DNA of 46,422 nt from UBA8687 sp964564655 (GCA_964564655.1 CAZMBO010000007.1:1-46422); one strand, 5' to 3'; numbered from the stretch's first letter, positions 15,331-25,526 are shown. The notes: generated from the letters alone by a model not told the origin. Program-made: numbers and translations.

Positions 15331-18300
15331 ATGCCGATTTCAAAAAAAAGGGTAATTTTTTATTTCTTCTTTCTTTTGTTCCTCGGTGTGTTTTCCATTT
15401 TTTCTCTGGCCTATTATCAGCTTCGAAACCTGGGAGAAATCAAGCACCACGCTGTAGAAAAAATAGAAGAATTGACAGGCCGAAAAGTTTCCATTGGCAA
15501 TGCAGAGATGGATATTGTTCGTGGGCTGAGCATTCACCTAAAAGATATTTCTATCCAATCGCGATGGGATTCCAAACCGGAAGTGACTGCGCGTAGCGTA
15601 TGGGTGGTAGTGAAACTTCTTCCACTTTTAGAGAAGCGGATAGAGATAAAGCAAATTATTGTCCAGGGCTCATCGCTTAAGGTTGTTCGGGATGCTTCGG
15701 GACAATTTAGCCTGGGGAATGTTGGAAAATGGATCTCACAACCTACAGATAGTAAATTCTTTAAGGTGCTCAAGGTCAGCTTGATGAATCAGGTAATGGT
15801 GGAGGACGGTTCTATCCATTTTCTGGATTATTTAGACCAGCCTAAAAATGAACCTCTTTCCTTGGAAATGGAACATATTCATTTTTCCCTCAGAAAGAGC
15901 CTTCTTAAGTCTCCATTTCAGTTTGTTTTGGACGGTGAAATCCCTAATGCAGGTCCTTCCACCACTTTTAAGGTTTCTGGTACATTTGATGGTTTCCCCG
16001 AAGGAAATGGACTTACGGGAATATTTGTTAATGGAGATATTCATGTAAAGCCTTTGAGTATTTCTAAATTTCAGCCTTATTTTAAAAAGGTTTTAGCTAA
16101 AACATCTATAGACAGCTGGTTGTCCATCGATTCAAGTTTTTCATGGAATTTAGGTGGTGTTTTCAGAACAGCAGGGGCCTTGAAATATTTTTCTGATATC
16201 AAACAGGAACGAGCAGTGATAAGAGATGCTCGCGTTTCGCATCAAGGCGAACTTGAGTATAAAATTTCAATAGACAAAAATATTATCGATGTTGAAGAGT
16301 TGAAGGCAGAAACCGGTCCATTTAAATTTAAAGCAAGTGGTTCTTTAAATAATATCTATTCGAAAGATCCTGTTGTTCTTGTTGATTTGAAAACGGATGC
16401 TTTTCAGATTAATAGGAGTATCGATTACCTCCCTCTGAAGATTTTTCCAGAGGAATATCACCAATTACTCCAGAAAACCTTCAAGAATGGATTAATAAAG
16501 TTTAACTCGTTTAAGTTTGACGGAACAGTCAATCAGCTAAGAGAGATATCCAAACCCGAGAACCGCAAAAAGATTACCAGTGAAATCGAGATGCAAAAAG
16601 TTGACTGGCAGAGTCCTCTTCCACCCTTACGAAAAGTAACAGGGACCTTTAAAGTGGATAAAGGTAATAGCAGTTTTCATATTCAAAAGGCTCGATATGA
16701 AAAACAGCCTTTAACCAATTTGCAAGGGAGTATTAAAAATTTTATGACCCGGCCTATTGCCGACCTGTCCCTGGAAAATAAAGTGGATATGGCACAATTT
16801 CATAGCACTCTAGAAAAAGCCTTGAAAGGGCACCCTATTCATGATGCTATTTCTACTTACTCTGACTTTAAAGGCTCAGCAAATCTAAGATTGAATGTTA
16901 AAGGGCCTCTAGAAGACTTTGACAAATTGGCGATATCGGGGGTAATCGATTTCCAATCTGTTTCGTTTGCTAAAAAAGAATTCGAGCCCAGAATAAAAAA
17001 CCTGAATGGAAAAATAATATATACCCATGTGCCTGAGATAGTTCAACGAAAAAGCAAGCCTTGGGCTAGGGTTCTTCAATATATAAACCTTTCTGGAGAT
17101 TTTTCAAATAGCAAATTTTCGAATTTAAACGGTGAACTTGGGCTAAAAAATGGAGAGCCTCTTAAAAAAGTAACAGCACGTTATCATTTGGATTCTAGTG
17201 ATTTGAATTGGATCATTGAAGACGATTCAAAAGACCCCTTGTTGGCATTCCACGAGGGAATCGATTTTACATCGGGAAAGGCTCTTGTCGACTATAGGTA
17301 CAAAGGGAACCCGGAAAGATCAGGGACTGAAAAAAAATGGGGAAAAATTGAGTTAAAAGACCTTTCGTTAAAGTATCGAGATCGACTCCAGGCAATGACG
17401 GGTTTGAATGGAAAAATTTCATATGATGAAAAAAAAATACGATTGGAAAATATTTTAGGTTTTTACGGCAATTCCTCTTTGCATCTGGAAGGTAAAATTG
17501 ATGGCCGGGAAAAATCTGTCCCGAAATTTTCTCTACGTTTGAACCTTCCTGCACTCCTGAAAGCGGACTTGAAAGGTATTCCTATTTTTAGTGATTTTAA
17601 TTTTTCTGGTCCTGCTCAAATTTCTATGAATATAAATGGGACTCCTGAAAATTTTAAATTTGAACAACAGGCAAATTTAACAAGGGTAGGATATAAAATC
17701 CCTGATTTGGTTCAAAAAAAAGAAAACGCGCATAACAAGTTCAAAGCAAAAGGCACACTCACCGAAAAAGGTGGGCTGAATATTAAAAACTGGGTCTACG
17801 AATTAAGTGGCAACAAAATTTCAGGATCGATGCAAATTCCTGATTTGGATAAACGGGATTTTACAGTCCAATTGGCATCAAAAGAATTTACAGCCGACCC
17901 CTCTTATCAACTCTCAAAGTCGTGGGCAGCTGATGGCTACATTAATTTTAATATTTCGGGAACTGGAAACCTGAAACAATTCGAAGATTCCCGCTTTAAA
18001 GGAAAAATCGATTTAATAAATTTTAGAATCAAATCTGAAATTTTTTCTTCAAACCTACTTCTAAATGCAAAACTAAGATTTAAAGAAAAAAAGTTTGGTA
18101 TCCGATCTGCCAGTATTGCTTCTTCTAGCAATAAGCTAAACTTCAGCGGAGTTTATCAGCGTGGGAATTCTCCGAATTTGCAATTGATTCTTTCGGGAGA
18201 AGAACTCGATATCAATGAGCTATTCTCAGCGTCTCGGGATAAAGATGCAAACATGGCAGACTTAATTGCGCAGACAGAATTTTTCCAGAGAGGTAAAGGC

Positions 18301-19173
18301 CAGATAATTTTTGATGTAGGACAATTAAATTTAAAAATGTTGCGTTTTAACAATGCTGCAGGAAAAATTTCTCTAAATAATAAGGTCCTGCAACTTAAGG
18401 ATTTCAGTGTAGGCATGAATCCATTGGTTAAAAACTCTGTAAAATTGACCATTGATGAAAATGGAGTGAGCACTTTTGAAGGAAGGGTAAAAGTAAAGTA
18501 TGTGAAATCAAAAAATGTTTTTAGTATTTTTGGTGATGTGTTTAAGAACAGCTTGAGTGGAGATGTGAAAAAAATTAATATAAAGCTGAATGGAAAAGGG
18601 AAAGATTGGTCAGAAATTTTCAAGTCATTGTATGGAAAAATTTCTTTGGATATTAAGTCTGGCATGATAGATCGGAAAGGGCTCAAACGTGGAATTGATA
18701 AGTTGTTTGGGTCTTTACCCACTGATTCATTGCCTTCAAAGAAAGATAATCGCTCCCCATTTAGGCGGATATCCGGTGATTTTATTTCAAGGAACGGGAT
18801 ATTTAAAACAGAAAACCTGATATTTGAAACTAAGGATCGCCGAACATCCATTGTAGGAAATTTTGATCTGGGTAAAAATCAAATGGATACGGTTGTCGGT
18901 GTTGCACCTCTAGCCAAACTGGATCGGTTTTTGACTAAAATCCCTCTTGTTGGAAAAATTTTAACTGCTGGGGATGAAAAGAGTTTGTTGAAAAATTATT
19001 ACACGGTCAAAGGAAACTTTGAAACTCCTGAAATTTTACCGATTCCTTTTACCTCTTTAGGTAAAAAGGTGATGGGTATTTTTCAGGCCGTTCTGCAGGC
19101 TCCTGTCGAAATTCTTGAATCCCTGCCTGCAATTGAACCTCCCGTCCCTTCTTCTACAGAAGATAGTGAATAA
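15331..19173 (+). CDS. Large AsmA/YhdP-like envelope protein
   Basis: The protein has 1280 residues, close to the length of E. coli YhdP. One N-terminal membrane anchor (about 7-28) is followed by an AsmA N-terminal domain (SIGNAEMDIVRGLSIHLKD near 50-70). A very long beta-rich periplasmic region of repeated amphipathic strands follows, with an AsmA-like C-terminal domain (around VGNFDLGKNQMDTVVGVAP). AsmA/TamB/YhdP proteins are thought to form groove-like bridges carrying phospholipids from the inner to the outer membrane. This assignment therefore implies a Gram-negative envelope. The gene stands alone between rlmB and oadG. A weak hairpin lies in its leader. The family call is firm and the exact subgroup is not. 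Confidence 0.85.
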   Translation: MPISKKRVIFYFFFLLFLGVFSIFSLAYYQLRNLGEIKHHAVEKIEELTGRKVSIGNAEMDIVRGLSIHLKDISIQSRWDSKPEVTARSVWVVVKLLPLLEKRIEIKQIIVQGSSLKVVRDASGQFSLGNVGKWISQPTDSKFFKVLKVSLMNQVMVEDGSIHFLDYLDQPKNEPLSLEMEHIHFSLRKSLLKSPFQFVLDGEIPNAGPSTTFKVSGTFDGFPEGNGLTGIFVNGDIHVKPLSISKFQPYFKKVLAKTSIDSWLSIDSSFSWNLGGVFRTAGALKYFSDIKQERAVIRDARVSHQGELEYKISIDKNIIDVEELKAETGPFKFKASGSLNNIYSKDPVVLVDLKTDAFQINRSIDYLPLKIFPEEYHQLLQKTFKNGLIKFNSFKFDGTVNQLREISKPENRKKITSEIEMQKVDWQSPLPPLRKVTGTFKVDKGNSSFHIQKARYEKQPLTNLQGSIKNFMTRPIADLSLENKVDMAQFHSTLEKALKGHPIHDAISTYSDFKGSANLRLNVKGPLEDFDKLAISGVIDFQSVSFAKKEFEPRIKNLNGKIIYTHVPEIVQRKSKPWARVLQYINLSGDFSNSKFSNLNGELGLKNGEPLKKVTARYHLDSSDLNWIIEDDSKDPLLAFHEGIDFTSGKALVDYRYKGNPERSGTEKKWGKIELKDLSLKYRDRLQAMTGLNGKISYDEKKIRLENILGFYGNSSLHLEGKIDGREKSVPKFSLRLNLPALLKADLKGIPIFSDFNFSGPAQISMNINGTPENFKFEQQANLTRVGYKIPDLVQKKENAHNKFKAKGTLTEKGGLNIKNWVYELSGNKISGSMQIPDLDKRDFTVQLASKEFTADPSYQLSKSWAADGYINFNISGTGNLKQFEDSRFKGKIDLINFRIKSEIFSSNLLLNAKLRFKEKKFGIRSASIASSSNKLNFSGVYQRGNSPNLQLILSGEELDINELFSASRDKDANMADLIAQTEFFQRGKGQIIFDVGQLNLKMLRFNNAAGKISLNNKVLQLKDFSVGMNPLVKNSVKLTIDENGVSTFEGRVKVKYVKSKNVFSIFGDVFKNSLSGDVKKINIKLNGKGKDWSEIFKSLYGKISLDIKSGMIDRKGLKRGIDKLFGSLPTDSLPSKKDNRSPFRRISGDFISRNGIFKTENLIFETKDRRTSIVGNFDLGKNQMDTVVGVAPLAKLDRFLTKIPLVGKILTAGDEKSLLKNYYTVKGNFETPEILPIPFTSLGKKVMGIFQAVLQAPVEILESLPAIEPPVPSSTEDSE

Positions 19174-19213
19174 CAAACCTATAATTGGATAACAGGTTTC
19201 CCATCCTAACTAT

Positions 19214-19480
19214 CTAACGGGATTGTATATTGACGATCCTGAATTCGTCTGGGCTTTTACCTATATGCGCCGCCAAAGCAGCAGTTATAGCAGCAACTTG
19301 ATCGTCTTGTTTTTGTGGGCTACTGGTTGAGTCAGACTTTGCTAGAGGGGCAGGGGAAGCTTGGTAGGGCATAAGTTTCACCAGAGTTTTAATGGTGAAA
19401 ATAAGAATGATCAACACCGTAAAAATAACCGACATTGCAAGAATTGAAACATTTACTGCTGAAAAGACACTGGCTTCCAT
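19214..19480 (-). CDS. oadG: Sodium-pump decarboxylase gamma subunit
   Basis: The protein has 88 residues with one membrane segment (about 12-34) near the N-terminus. A Ser/Pro-rich linker and a C-terminal segment AAITAALAAHIGKSPDEFRI follow, which is the usual form of OadG. The gamma subunit holds the alpha and beta subunits together and assists Na+-dependent decarboxylation. It is the third gene of oadA-oadB-oadG, 12 bases after oadB. Sequence similarity in this small family is low, so the call depends partly on the neighbours. Confidence 0.85.
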   Translation of the reverse strand: MEASVFSAVNVSILAMSVIFTVLIILIFTIKTLVKLMPYQASPAPLAKSDSTSSPQKQDDQVAAITAALAAHIGKSPDEFRIVNIQSR

Positions 19481-19492
19481 TTTAACTTTCCT

Positions 19493-20725
19493 TTATTGCT
19501 TAATCGCATCAACAACTGTGGCAAGTGCTTGAATCCCTGGTTCTGGATTTCCGATCACTGGAGCTAAAGCCGCATGTGTGTCTACTCCACTGATATCCCC
19601 AAAGAGGGAAACAAAGATGCCTGCTGCAACCGCACTACCTATTACGCCTGCAACATTGGGGCCCATGGCATGCATCAACAAAAAGTTAGAGGAGTCGGCA
19701 TCAGCCCCTACTTTTTGTGAAACCCGGGCCGCCATGGGAACGGCTGAAACACCGGCAGAACCAATTAAGGGGTTAACTTTTCGACCTGTCGCTTTGCACA
19801 TGATTTTCCCGAAGATCAGTCCCCCCGCTGTAGCAAACCCAAATGCCAGTAAACCCAGCACAATTATTTTTATGGTTTCCAACCGTAAGAATGAATCGGC
19901 AGTCATTGATGAACCCACCGATAGGGCAAGCATTATTGTCACAATATTGATTAGATGCGTTTCTGTAGTTTCATGCAGGCGTTGCGTTACTCCCGATTCA
20001 CGGAACAGATTACCCAGCATAAACATGCCAAGAAGAGGAGTAACTCCTGGTAACAAGAGACAACAAACAAAGGTCACGACAACAGGGAACAAGATTTTTA
20101 CCGTTTGCGAAATTGGCTTTAATTGTGCCATTTTTATCTTCCGTTCCTCTTCCGTGGTCAGAAGCTTCATGATCGGTGGTTGGATCAAGGGAACTAGGGA
20201 CATATAGGAATAAGCCGCAACGGCTATGGGTGCTAGTAAATGGGGCGCAAGTTTACTGGCTATAAAAATGGAGGTAGGACCGTCGGCGCCACCAATGATG
20301 CCGATCGCAGCTGCCTCCTGCATGTTAAACCCCAAATAGACGGCTCCAATCAGGGTCGTGTATACCCCTATTTGTGCGGCAGCACCCAATAGCAGTGTTG
20401 TAGGGTTAGCCAGTAGGGGGCCAAAATCAGTTAAGGCACCAACTCCCATAAAAATAATCGGGGGAAGAATTTCGTGTTGGACCCCTTGATAGAAAAAGTT
20501 CAGTAGTCCACCGGAATCGGTGGCTTTCATCATGCTCAAAGGCAGGTTTGCGAGAAGGCAACCGAACCCCATGGGAAGCAGCAGAAGAGGTTCAAACTTT
20601 TTCCAGATGGCGAGGTAGATCAATGTGCAACCGACTCCAATCATTATTAGATCGCCCCCGGCCAAAGCTGAAAAACCCGTGCTATGAATTATTTTTGATG
20701 CGGATGCACCGAAGCTAAATTCCAT
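19493..20725 (-). CDS. oadB: Na+-translocating decarboxylase beta subunit
   Basis: The protein has 410 residues and is a very hydrophobic polytopic inner-membrane protein. It has the family's key loop GIIGGADGPTSIF (about 142-154), whose Asp (D148) corresponds to the residue that binds Na+ and a proton. Gly- and Ser-rich pore stretches also occur near the C-terminus (IGSAGVSAVPMAARV). The subunit decarboxylates carboxybiotin and pumps Na+ outward. Its ATG overlaps the oadA stop (TAATG), so translation is coupled. In an autotroph the complex could run in reverse, using the Na+ gradient to carboxylate pyruvate. Confidence 0.93.
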   Translation of the reverse strand: MEFSFGASASKIIHSTGFSALAGGDLIMIGVGCTLIYLAIWKKFEPLLLLPMGFGCLLANLPLSMMKATDSGGLLNFFYQGVQHEILPPIIFMGVGALTDFGPLLANPTTLLLGAAAQIGVYTTLIGAVYLGFNMQEAAAIGIIGGADGPTSIFIASKLAPHLLAPIAVAAYSYMSLVPLIQPPIMKLLTTEEERKIKMAQLKPISQTVKILFPVVVTFVCCLLLPGVTPLLGMFMLGNLFRESGVTQRLHETTETHLINIVTIMLALSVGSSMTADSFLRLETIKIIVLGLLAFGFATAGGLIFGKIMCKATGRKVNPLIGSAGVSAVPMAARVSQKVGADADSSNFLLMHAMGPNVAGVIGSAVAAGIFVSLFGDISGVDTHAALAPVIGNPEPGIQALATVVDAIKQ

Positions 20726-22479
20726 TACCCTATAATTACCAATTGATCGCCGGTTTGAACATTGTCACCTTCTTTAACCAAAATGGATTGGATAGTACCC
20801 GCTTGATGTGCTTTTACTTCACTTTCCATTTTCATAGATTCCATTACTAAAACGGTATCACCTTCATTGACTGCATCTCCGACCTTGCACCTCATTGAGA
20901 AGATAGATCCTGGTAAGGGCGCAGTGAGAGGAGAACCTCCTCCACCAGCAGGCGCTGCAGCAGGCGTGGCAACAGGTGCAGGAGCCATAGTTCCTGACCC
21001 TCCCATTGCTACTTCAACTGTGAAATCTTTTCCATTAACTCGAACTTGATAAATCGATGAACCGCCTTGGGGTGCTGCGGACACCTTTCCTGCTGGAGAA
21101 CTGGCAGGTGTTGATTTGGCCGCTGCCGGTTTTTCTGGTAAAGGGTTTCCTCGAGTTTCGAAAAATTTTAAAGCAACTTTTTCAAACAAGGCATAGGTCA
21201 GTCGGTCTTCTTCGCTGGTGTATTTATCTCCAAGCTCTTTGCAAACCCCTTCCCATTCTGGCTCAAGTAGGTCGGCGGGCCGACAATCTGTAACTTTTTT
21301 GTCGCCAGCAACCTTTGTTAGAAGATCCTCATCGATAGGTGCTGGCAATTTGCCATAATTTCCCATTACGCATTGCCGCGTTTCCTTAGTAATGATTTTA
21401 TAACGTTCACCTGTTAGAACATTCAATGTTGCTTGTGAACCAACAATTTGACTTGTTGGGGTGACTAAGGGAGGGTAACCCATGTCTTTTCTGACACGCG
21501 GTACTTCTTCTAGAACCTCTTCTAGTTTATCCAGTGAATTTTGTTCTTTCAGTTGATTTTCCATATTGGAAATCATGCCACCGGGAATTTGCGATTTTAG
21601 AATGTTAATATCTACACCTTTGAAATCACTTTCAAACTCTGAATAATTTTTCTTAACTTCCTTGAAGTAATCATTAATTTCTTCAAGTAGGTTCAAGTCC
21701 AATCCTGTGTCGCGAGGGGTCCCTTTTAATGCGGCCACAATGCATTCAGTTGCGTAATGAGATGTTCCCATGGATAAGCAGGAAATGGCCGTATCCACCA
21801 TGTCGACTCCGGCGTTGATTGCACATTGCATATTCATTCCCACGAGTCCGGTTGTCGCGTGTGTGTGTAAATGGATGGGAAGCTTTACATTTTTTTTCAA
21901 TTCAGTGATGAGCGTTGTGGTTGCACTTGGAGTCAACAGGCCAGCCATATCTTTGATGCAGAGAATATCCGACCCCATGTTTTCAAGGTCTTTTCCCATC
22001 TTGATATAGAGATCTATATTGTGGACAGGACTGACGGTATAGCTGATACAACCTTCGACTGTTTCTCCGCATTTTTTCACGGTGTTAACGGCTGTTTCTA
22101 TATTTCGGAAATCATTGAGCGCATCGAAGATTCTGAAAATATTTATTCCAACTTCCACAGATTGTTTTACAAATCGCTCGACTACATCATCTGCATAATG
22201 CCGATAGCCCACAGCATTTTGACCTCGCAACAACATTTGAAATGGGGTCTTGGGCATTTTTTTCTTGAGTACGCGTGCTCTTTCCCAGGGATCTTCATTC
22301 AAAAAACGGATACAGGTATCAAAGGTGGCGCCACCCCACATTTCCAGCGAGAAAAAACCCACCTGATCGAGTTTTTCTGCAATGGGTAGCATATCTTCTG
22401 TTTTCATTCGTGTGGCAAGAAGCGATTGATGGGCGTCTCTAAGTACCAATTCTGTAATTTTTAGAGGATTTGTTTCCAT
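20725..22479 (-). CDS. oadA: Oxaloacetate decarboxylase alpha / pyruvate carboxylase subunit B
   Basis: The protein has 584 residues. A carboxyltransferase TIM barrel (about 5-290, opening LVLRDAHQSLLATRM, with metal-binding HLHTHAT) is followed by the conserved PYC/OADA domain (about 300-460). An Ala/Pro/Gly linker leads to a biotinyl domain with MESMKMES, biotin Lys K550. It transfers CO2 between oxaloacetate/pyruvate and biotin. OadA and PycB are near-identical families. The adjacent oadB and oadG favour the sodium-pump complex, but the same protein could also work with a separate biotin carboxylase in anaplerosis. It is the first gene of the three-gene operon. Confidence 0.93.
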   Translation of the reverse strand: METNPLKITELVLRDAHQSLLATRMKTEDMLPIAEKLDQVGFFSLEMWGGATFDTCIRFLNEDPWERARVLKKKMPKTPFQMLLRGQNAVGYRHYADDVVERFVKQSVEVGINIFRIFDALNDFRNIETAVNTVKKCGETVEGCISYTVSPVHNIDLYIKMGKDLENMGSDILCIKDMAGLLTPSATTTLITELKKNVKLPIHLHTHATTGLVGMNMQCAINAGVDMVDTAISCLSMGTSHYATECIVAALKGTPRDTGLDLNLLEEINDYFKEVKKNYSEFESDFKGVDINILKSQIPGGMISNMENQLKEQNSLDKLEEVLEEVPRVRKDMGYPPLVTPTSQIVGSQATLNVLTGERYKIITKETRQCVMGNYGKLPAPIDEDLLTKVAGDKKVTDCRPADLLEPEWEGVCKELGDKYTSEEDRLTYALFEKVALKFFETRGNPLPEKPAAAKSTPASSPAGKVSAAPQGGSSIYQVRVNGKDFTVEVAMGGSGTMAPAPVATPAAAPAGGGGSPLTAPLPGSIFSMRCKVGDAVNEGDTVLVMESMKMESEVKAHQAGTIQSILVKEGDNVQTGDQLVIIG

Positions 22480-22679
22480 TCTTTATAATTTCCTTAAAAA
22501 ATCAGAGATGCTATTGGTTTGCAAAACATCCTCTGAAAAATTAAATAAATACTCAAAAAAAATCAGCAGTGATAGATGTTTATCTCAGTGTCAGAAAGTT
22601 TTTAACCCTCTCCTAAAAGGATGCTTCGGCTCGGTTTGGGAGAAGAAATACTAAGTTATTGCTCTTGCAAAATCAAATC

Positions 22680-24152
22680 TTATTTCCGCCAGGTAATAGG
22701 AAGTAATAGCAGGAGAATGCCATATATTTCGAGTCTTCCCAATAACATGCAGGAAATTAGAATTCCTTTTCCCATAGCGGGTATGGTGGCGTAATTGCCC
22801 ATTGCTCCAACCCCTCCCAGACCCGGGCCGATATTAAATAGAGAGGCAATCGATGCAGAAATTGCAGTGGTCAAGTCAACCCCCATGAATGAAAGCATTA
22901 TTGCGCTTAGAGCTGAAATTCCCATGAATAAGAATGTCAAGGCGGCTACATTAGATAGGTCATCGGGGTCGATGGTTTTATCCCCTACTTTCACATGAAA
23001 AATAGCCCGCGGGTGAACCAGTTTTGTGAGCTCTCTTATAATAATTTTTATTAGGATAATAAAACGGATAACCTTAAAAGAACCACTGGTGGAACCAGAG
23101 CAACCGCCAATCATCATGATGCCCAATATCAATAGTTTTAAATACTCAGGCCACAAATTAAAATCGTCGGTAACGAAACCGGTAGTGGTTTGTATGGATA
23201 CTACAGTGAAAGCGGCACTCCTGAATGCTCCGATTCCATCGCCATCAGGGGACACGCGGGTGAGCCCCCAAGTCACTAACAGAATGCCTATTATCAACAT
23301 GGAACAATAAGAGCGAAATTCTGGATTTTTTAATACGCCCGCAAAATTTCCTCTCACAATTTGAGAATGTAAAGCAAAATTGATTCCGCCAAAAAACATA
23401 AATAAGATGATAATTGCTTCTATATAAATATTGTCAAAAACGCCCACGCTACCATTGTGTGGCGAAAACCCACCTGTGGCAACGGTAGAGAATGTATGGC
23501 AAACAGCATCAAATAAATCCAACCCCGCAAAAAGTAACGCAATAATTTCAATGACGGTGAGGGCGAGATAGGTTTTCCAAAGAATTTTAGCGGTTTCAGC
23601 TAGCCGCGGTTGCATTTGCTCCACTGTTGATCCGCCAGGAATTTCTGCTTTAAACAAATGGAAACTGCCAATACCCAGCATTGGAAAAATTGCCAGAGAC
23701 AGCAAGATGATTCCCATTCCCCCCACCCATTGCATCAGGTTTCTCCAAAAAAGAATTCCGTGAGGCACGGCATCAATATCAACAAGGATAGATGCTCCAG
23801 TGGTGGTAAAGCCACTGGCACTTTCAAACAAAGCATCTATATAATTGGGGCAAATTCCGGTTAGGTAAAGAGGGAGGGCTCCAAAAGCGGACATGGCGAT
23901 CCATGAAGAAGCGACGATCGCAAAGCCTTCCCGGTCGCGCAGTTTTTCAATCCCAGAGGGGAATAACTTCCAGAACACGAGACCTGTTGTAAGTCCACCT
24001 ATAAACGTCAGACTGAATGCAGTAGTTTCCGAAATATAACCTTCGAGAACTGGATGGTCGTAATACATGGAAACTCCTAGCGGAGCTAAGAGGAGGCCAG
24101 AAAGAAGAATTAGCAAAACTCCTACTACATTTAATATCGCTTGGATATTCAT
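22680..24152 (-). CDS. trkH: Trk potassium uptake, membrane subunit TrkH
   Basis: The protein has 490 residues, a multi-spanning inner-membrane K+ channel/transporter subunit. The four pore-loop regions of the family are visible: SASGFTTTGAS, FSTVATGGFSPH, SIQTTTGFV with GGCSGSTSGS shortly after, and FNIGPGLGGVG. Their central Gly residues form the K+ filter. Its ATG overlaps the trkA stop by 4 bases (ATGA), so the two are translated together. The conserved C-terminal Arg/Lys end (ITWRK) is present. About 200 bases with no gene separate it from oadA. Confidence 0.93.
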   Translation of the reverse strand: MNIQAILNVVGVLLILLSGLLLAPLGVSMYYDHPVLEGYISETTAFSLTFIGGLTTGLVFWKLFPSGIEKLRDREGFAIVASSWIAMSAFGALPLYLTGICPNYIDALFESASGFTTTGASILVDIDAVPHGILFWRNLMQWVGGMGIILLSLAIFPMLGIGSFHLFKAEIPGGSTVEQMQPRLAETAKILWKTYLALTVIEIIALLFAGLDLFDAVCHTFSTVATGGFSPHNGSVGVFDNIYIEAIIILFMFFGGINFALHSQIVRGNFAGVLKNPEFRSYCSMLIIGILLVTWGLTRVSPDGDGIGAFRSAAFTVVSIQTTTGFVTDDFNLWPEYLKLLILGIMMIGGCSGSTSGSFKVIRFIILIKIIIRELTKLVHPRAIFHVKVGDKTIDPDDLSNVAALTFLFMGISALSAIMLSFMGVDLTTAISASIASLFNIGPGLGGVGAMGNYATIPAMGKGILISCMLLGRLEIYGILLLLLPITWRK

Positions 24153-25516
24153 TGGAAGGGGAGAAAGGAGCGCTTACGATCAAAGAGCTTTTCAATTTTT
24201 TCTATTGCTCCAGGGAGGGCGACTAGTATGACGGAGTCTCCAGCTTCCAGAGTGATTTCATCATTAGGAATTAGCATTTCCCCCTTCCTAAGAATGGCTC
24301 CGATGATAGCTTCCTTGGGAAACTTGATGTTCGAAATTTGTTTGTCCACGATAGAGGAATCGGGTTCAACTCCAATTTCCATTACCTCGGCATCTTCGAT
24401 TAGCTTAAATACCGACATTACCCTTCCTTTTCGCAGATGCTTCAATATGGCGCTGACAGTTATCAGTCGTGGGTTGATGGTGATATCCATGCCAATGGAA
24501 TCTAGGATAGGTAAATATTCTGGATCGTTAGTAATTACTAAGGCTCTTTTGGCACCATATTTTTTAGCCAGTAAAGCAGAGAGAATATTGTTTTCATCAT
24601 CATCCGAAAGGGCCAGAAAAAAATCTGCTTCCTTCATATTTATTTCATTGAATAAATCCATATCTGTTCCACTTCCATGCATAACAACGGTTCTCTTTAA
24701 TACATCTGCTGCAACATGCGCTTGTTCTCTGGAAGGTTCGATGATGCGTACATCGTGACTTCCTTCTTCCAAAGCCTTTGCAAGATGAATGGCCATAGGG
24801 GTGGCACCATAAATGATTACTTTTTCAACTTCATCCAAGGTTTTATTAAGCATGGGGAGTAAAAAAGGTAGAAACTCTTTATCAACCAGCGTGTAAAACC
24901 TGTCGCCTGCATGAATGATATCTTCATCTTTGGGAAGAACTAATTCCCCGTTACGAACGATGGCTACGATTATGAAGGACTCCATTAACGCGATGCTGCG
25001 GATATCCTGTATAGATTTTCCTGCGATGGGAGCATTTTCTGGAACATCGAATTCGCGTAAAAGAACTTCTCCATCAGCGAATTCTGCAACGTTAACGACA
25101 CCTGGAGTTTCAAGGAATTTCAGAATGGTTTCGACCATTATCTGTGGCGGGTTGATCGCCTGATCGATAAATAAATCTTGAGCAGAAAGGACGGCTCCGG
25201 TGGTGGTGAATTCCATGTCACGCAAGCGGGCGAACTTGTTGGGCACTTCAAAACGGGAGGCAAGAAAACAAATGAGCAGATTGATCTCGTCTTTTTCGGT
25301 GACGGCAATCAACATTTCAGTGGATTTTATTCCCGCCTTGACCAATACGCTGGGTAAACAGGCGTTGCCATGCATAGCCATAACATCGAGGGTATCTGAG
25401 ATACGCCGGGTGCGGTCAAGATCCATGTCTACAATGGCGACATCATGACCCTCTTGCGAAAGTTCTTGGGCAAGATTGAATCCGACTATTCCCGCTCCAA
25501 CAATGAGTATTCTCAT
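24149..25516 (-). CDS. trkA: Trk potassium uptake, regulatory subunit TrkA
   Basis: The protein has 455 residues with two tandem RCK units, each a Rossmann NAD-binding domain followed by a TrkA-C domain. The first opens MRILIVGAGIVGFNLAQEL (GxGxxG at 7-12) with acidic D30/D32 for the ribose. The second Rossmann fold starts near VIIYGATPMAIHLA (about 232). The second TrkA-C domain ends near VILVALPG. The protein sits on the cytoplasmic face of TrkH and gates it by nucleotide binding. It is first in the trkA-trkH pair. A weak terminator-like hairpin lies between it and hflC. Confidence 0.95.
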   Translation of the reverse strand: MRILIVGAGIVGFNLAQELSQEGHDVAIVDMDLDRTRRISDTLDVMAMHGNACLPSVLVKAGIKSTEMLIAVTEKDEINLLICFLASRFEVPNKFARLRDMEFTTTGAVLSAQDLFIDQAINPPQIMVETILKFLETPGVVNVAEFADGEVLLREFDVPENAPIAGKSIQDIRSIALMESFIIVAIVRNGELVLPKDEDIIHAGDRFYTLVDKEFLPFLLPMLNKTLDEVEKVIIYGATPMAIHLAKALEEGSHDVRIIEPSREQAHVAADVLKRTVVMHGSGTDMDLFNEINMKEADFFLALSDDDENNILSALLAKKYGAKRALVITNDPEYLPILDSIGMDITINPRLITVSAILKHLRKGRVMSVFKLIEDAEVMEIGVEPDSSIVDKQISNIKFPKEAIIGAILRKGEMLIPNDEITLEAGDSVILVALPGAIEKIEKLFDRKRSFLPFQ

Positions 25517-25526
25517 ACGACCTTAT

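Noticed and set aside
18156..18851. 231-residue minus-strand frame
   Set aside because: It is antisense to the asmA-like gene, rich in Phe, Ser and Pro as expected from a shadow of a Lys/Asn-rich gene, with no ribosome site.
19578..20207. 209-residue plus-strand frame
   Set aside because: Antisense to oadB, no hydrophobic or domain signal of its own.
21871..22389. 172-residue plus-strand frame
   Set aside because: Antisense to oadA, no recognisable domain.
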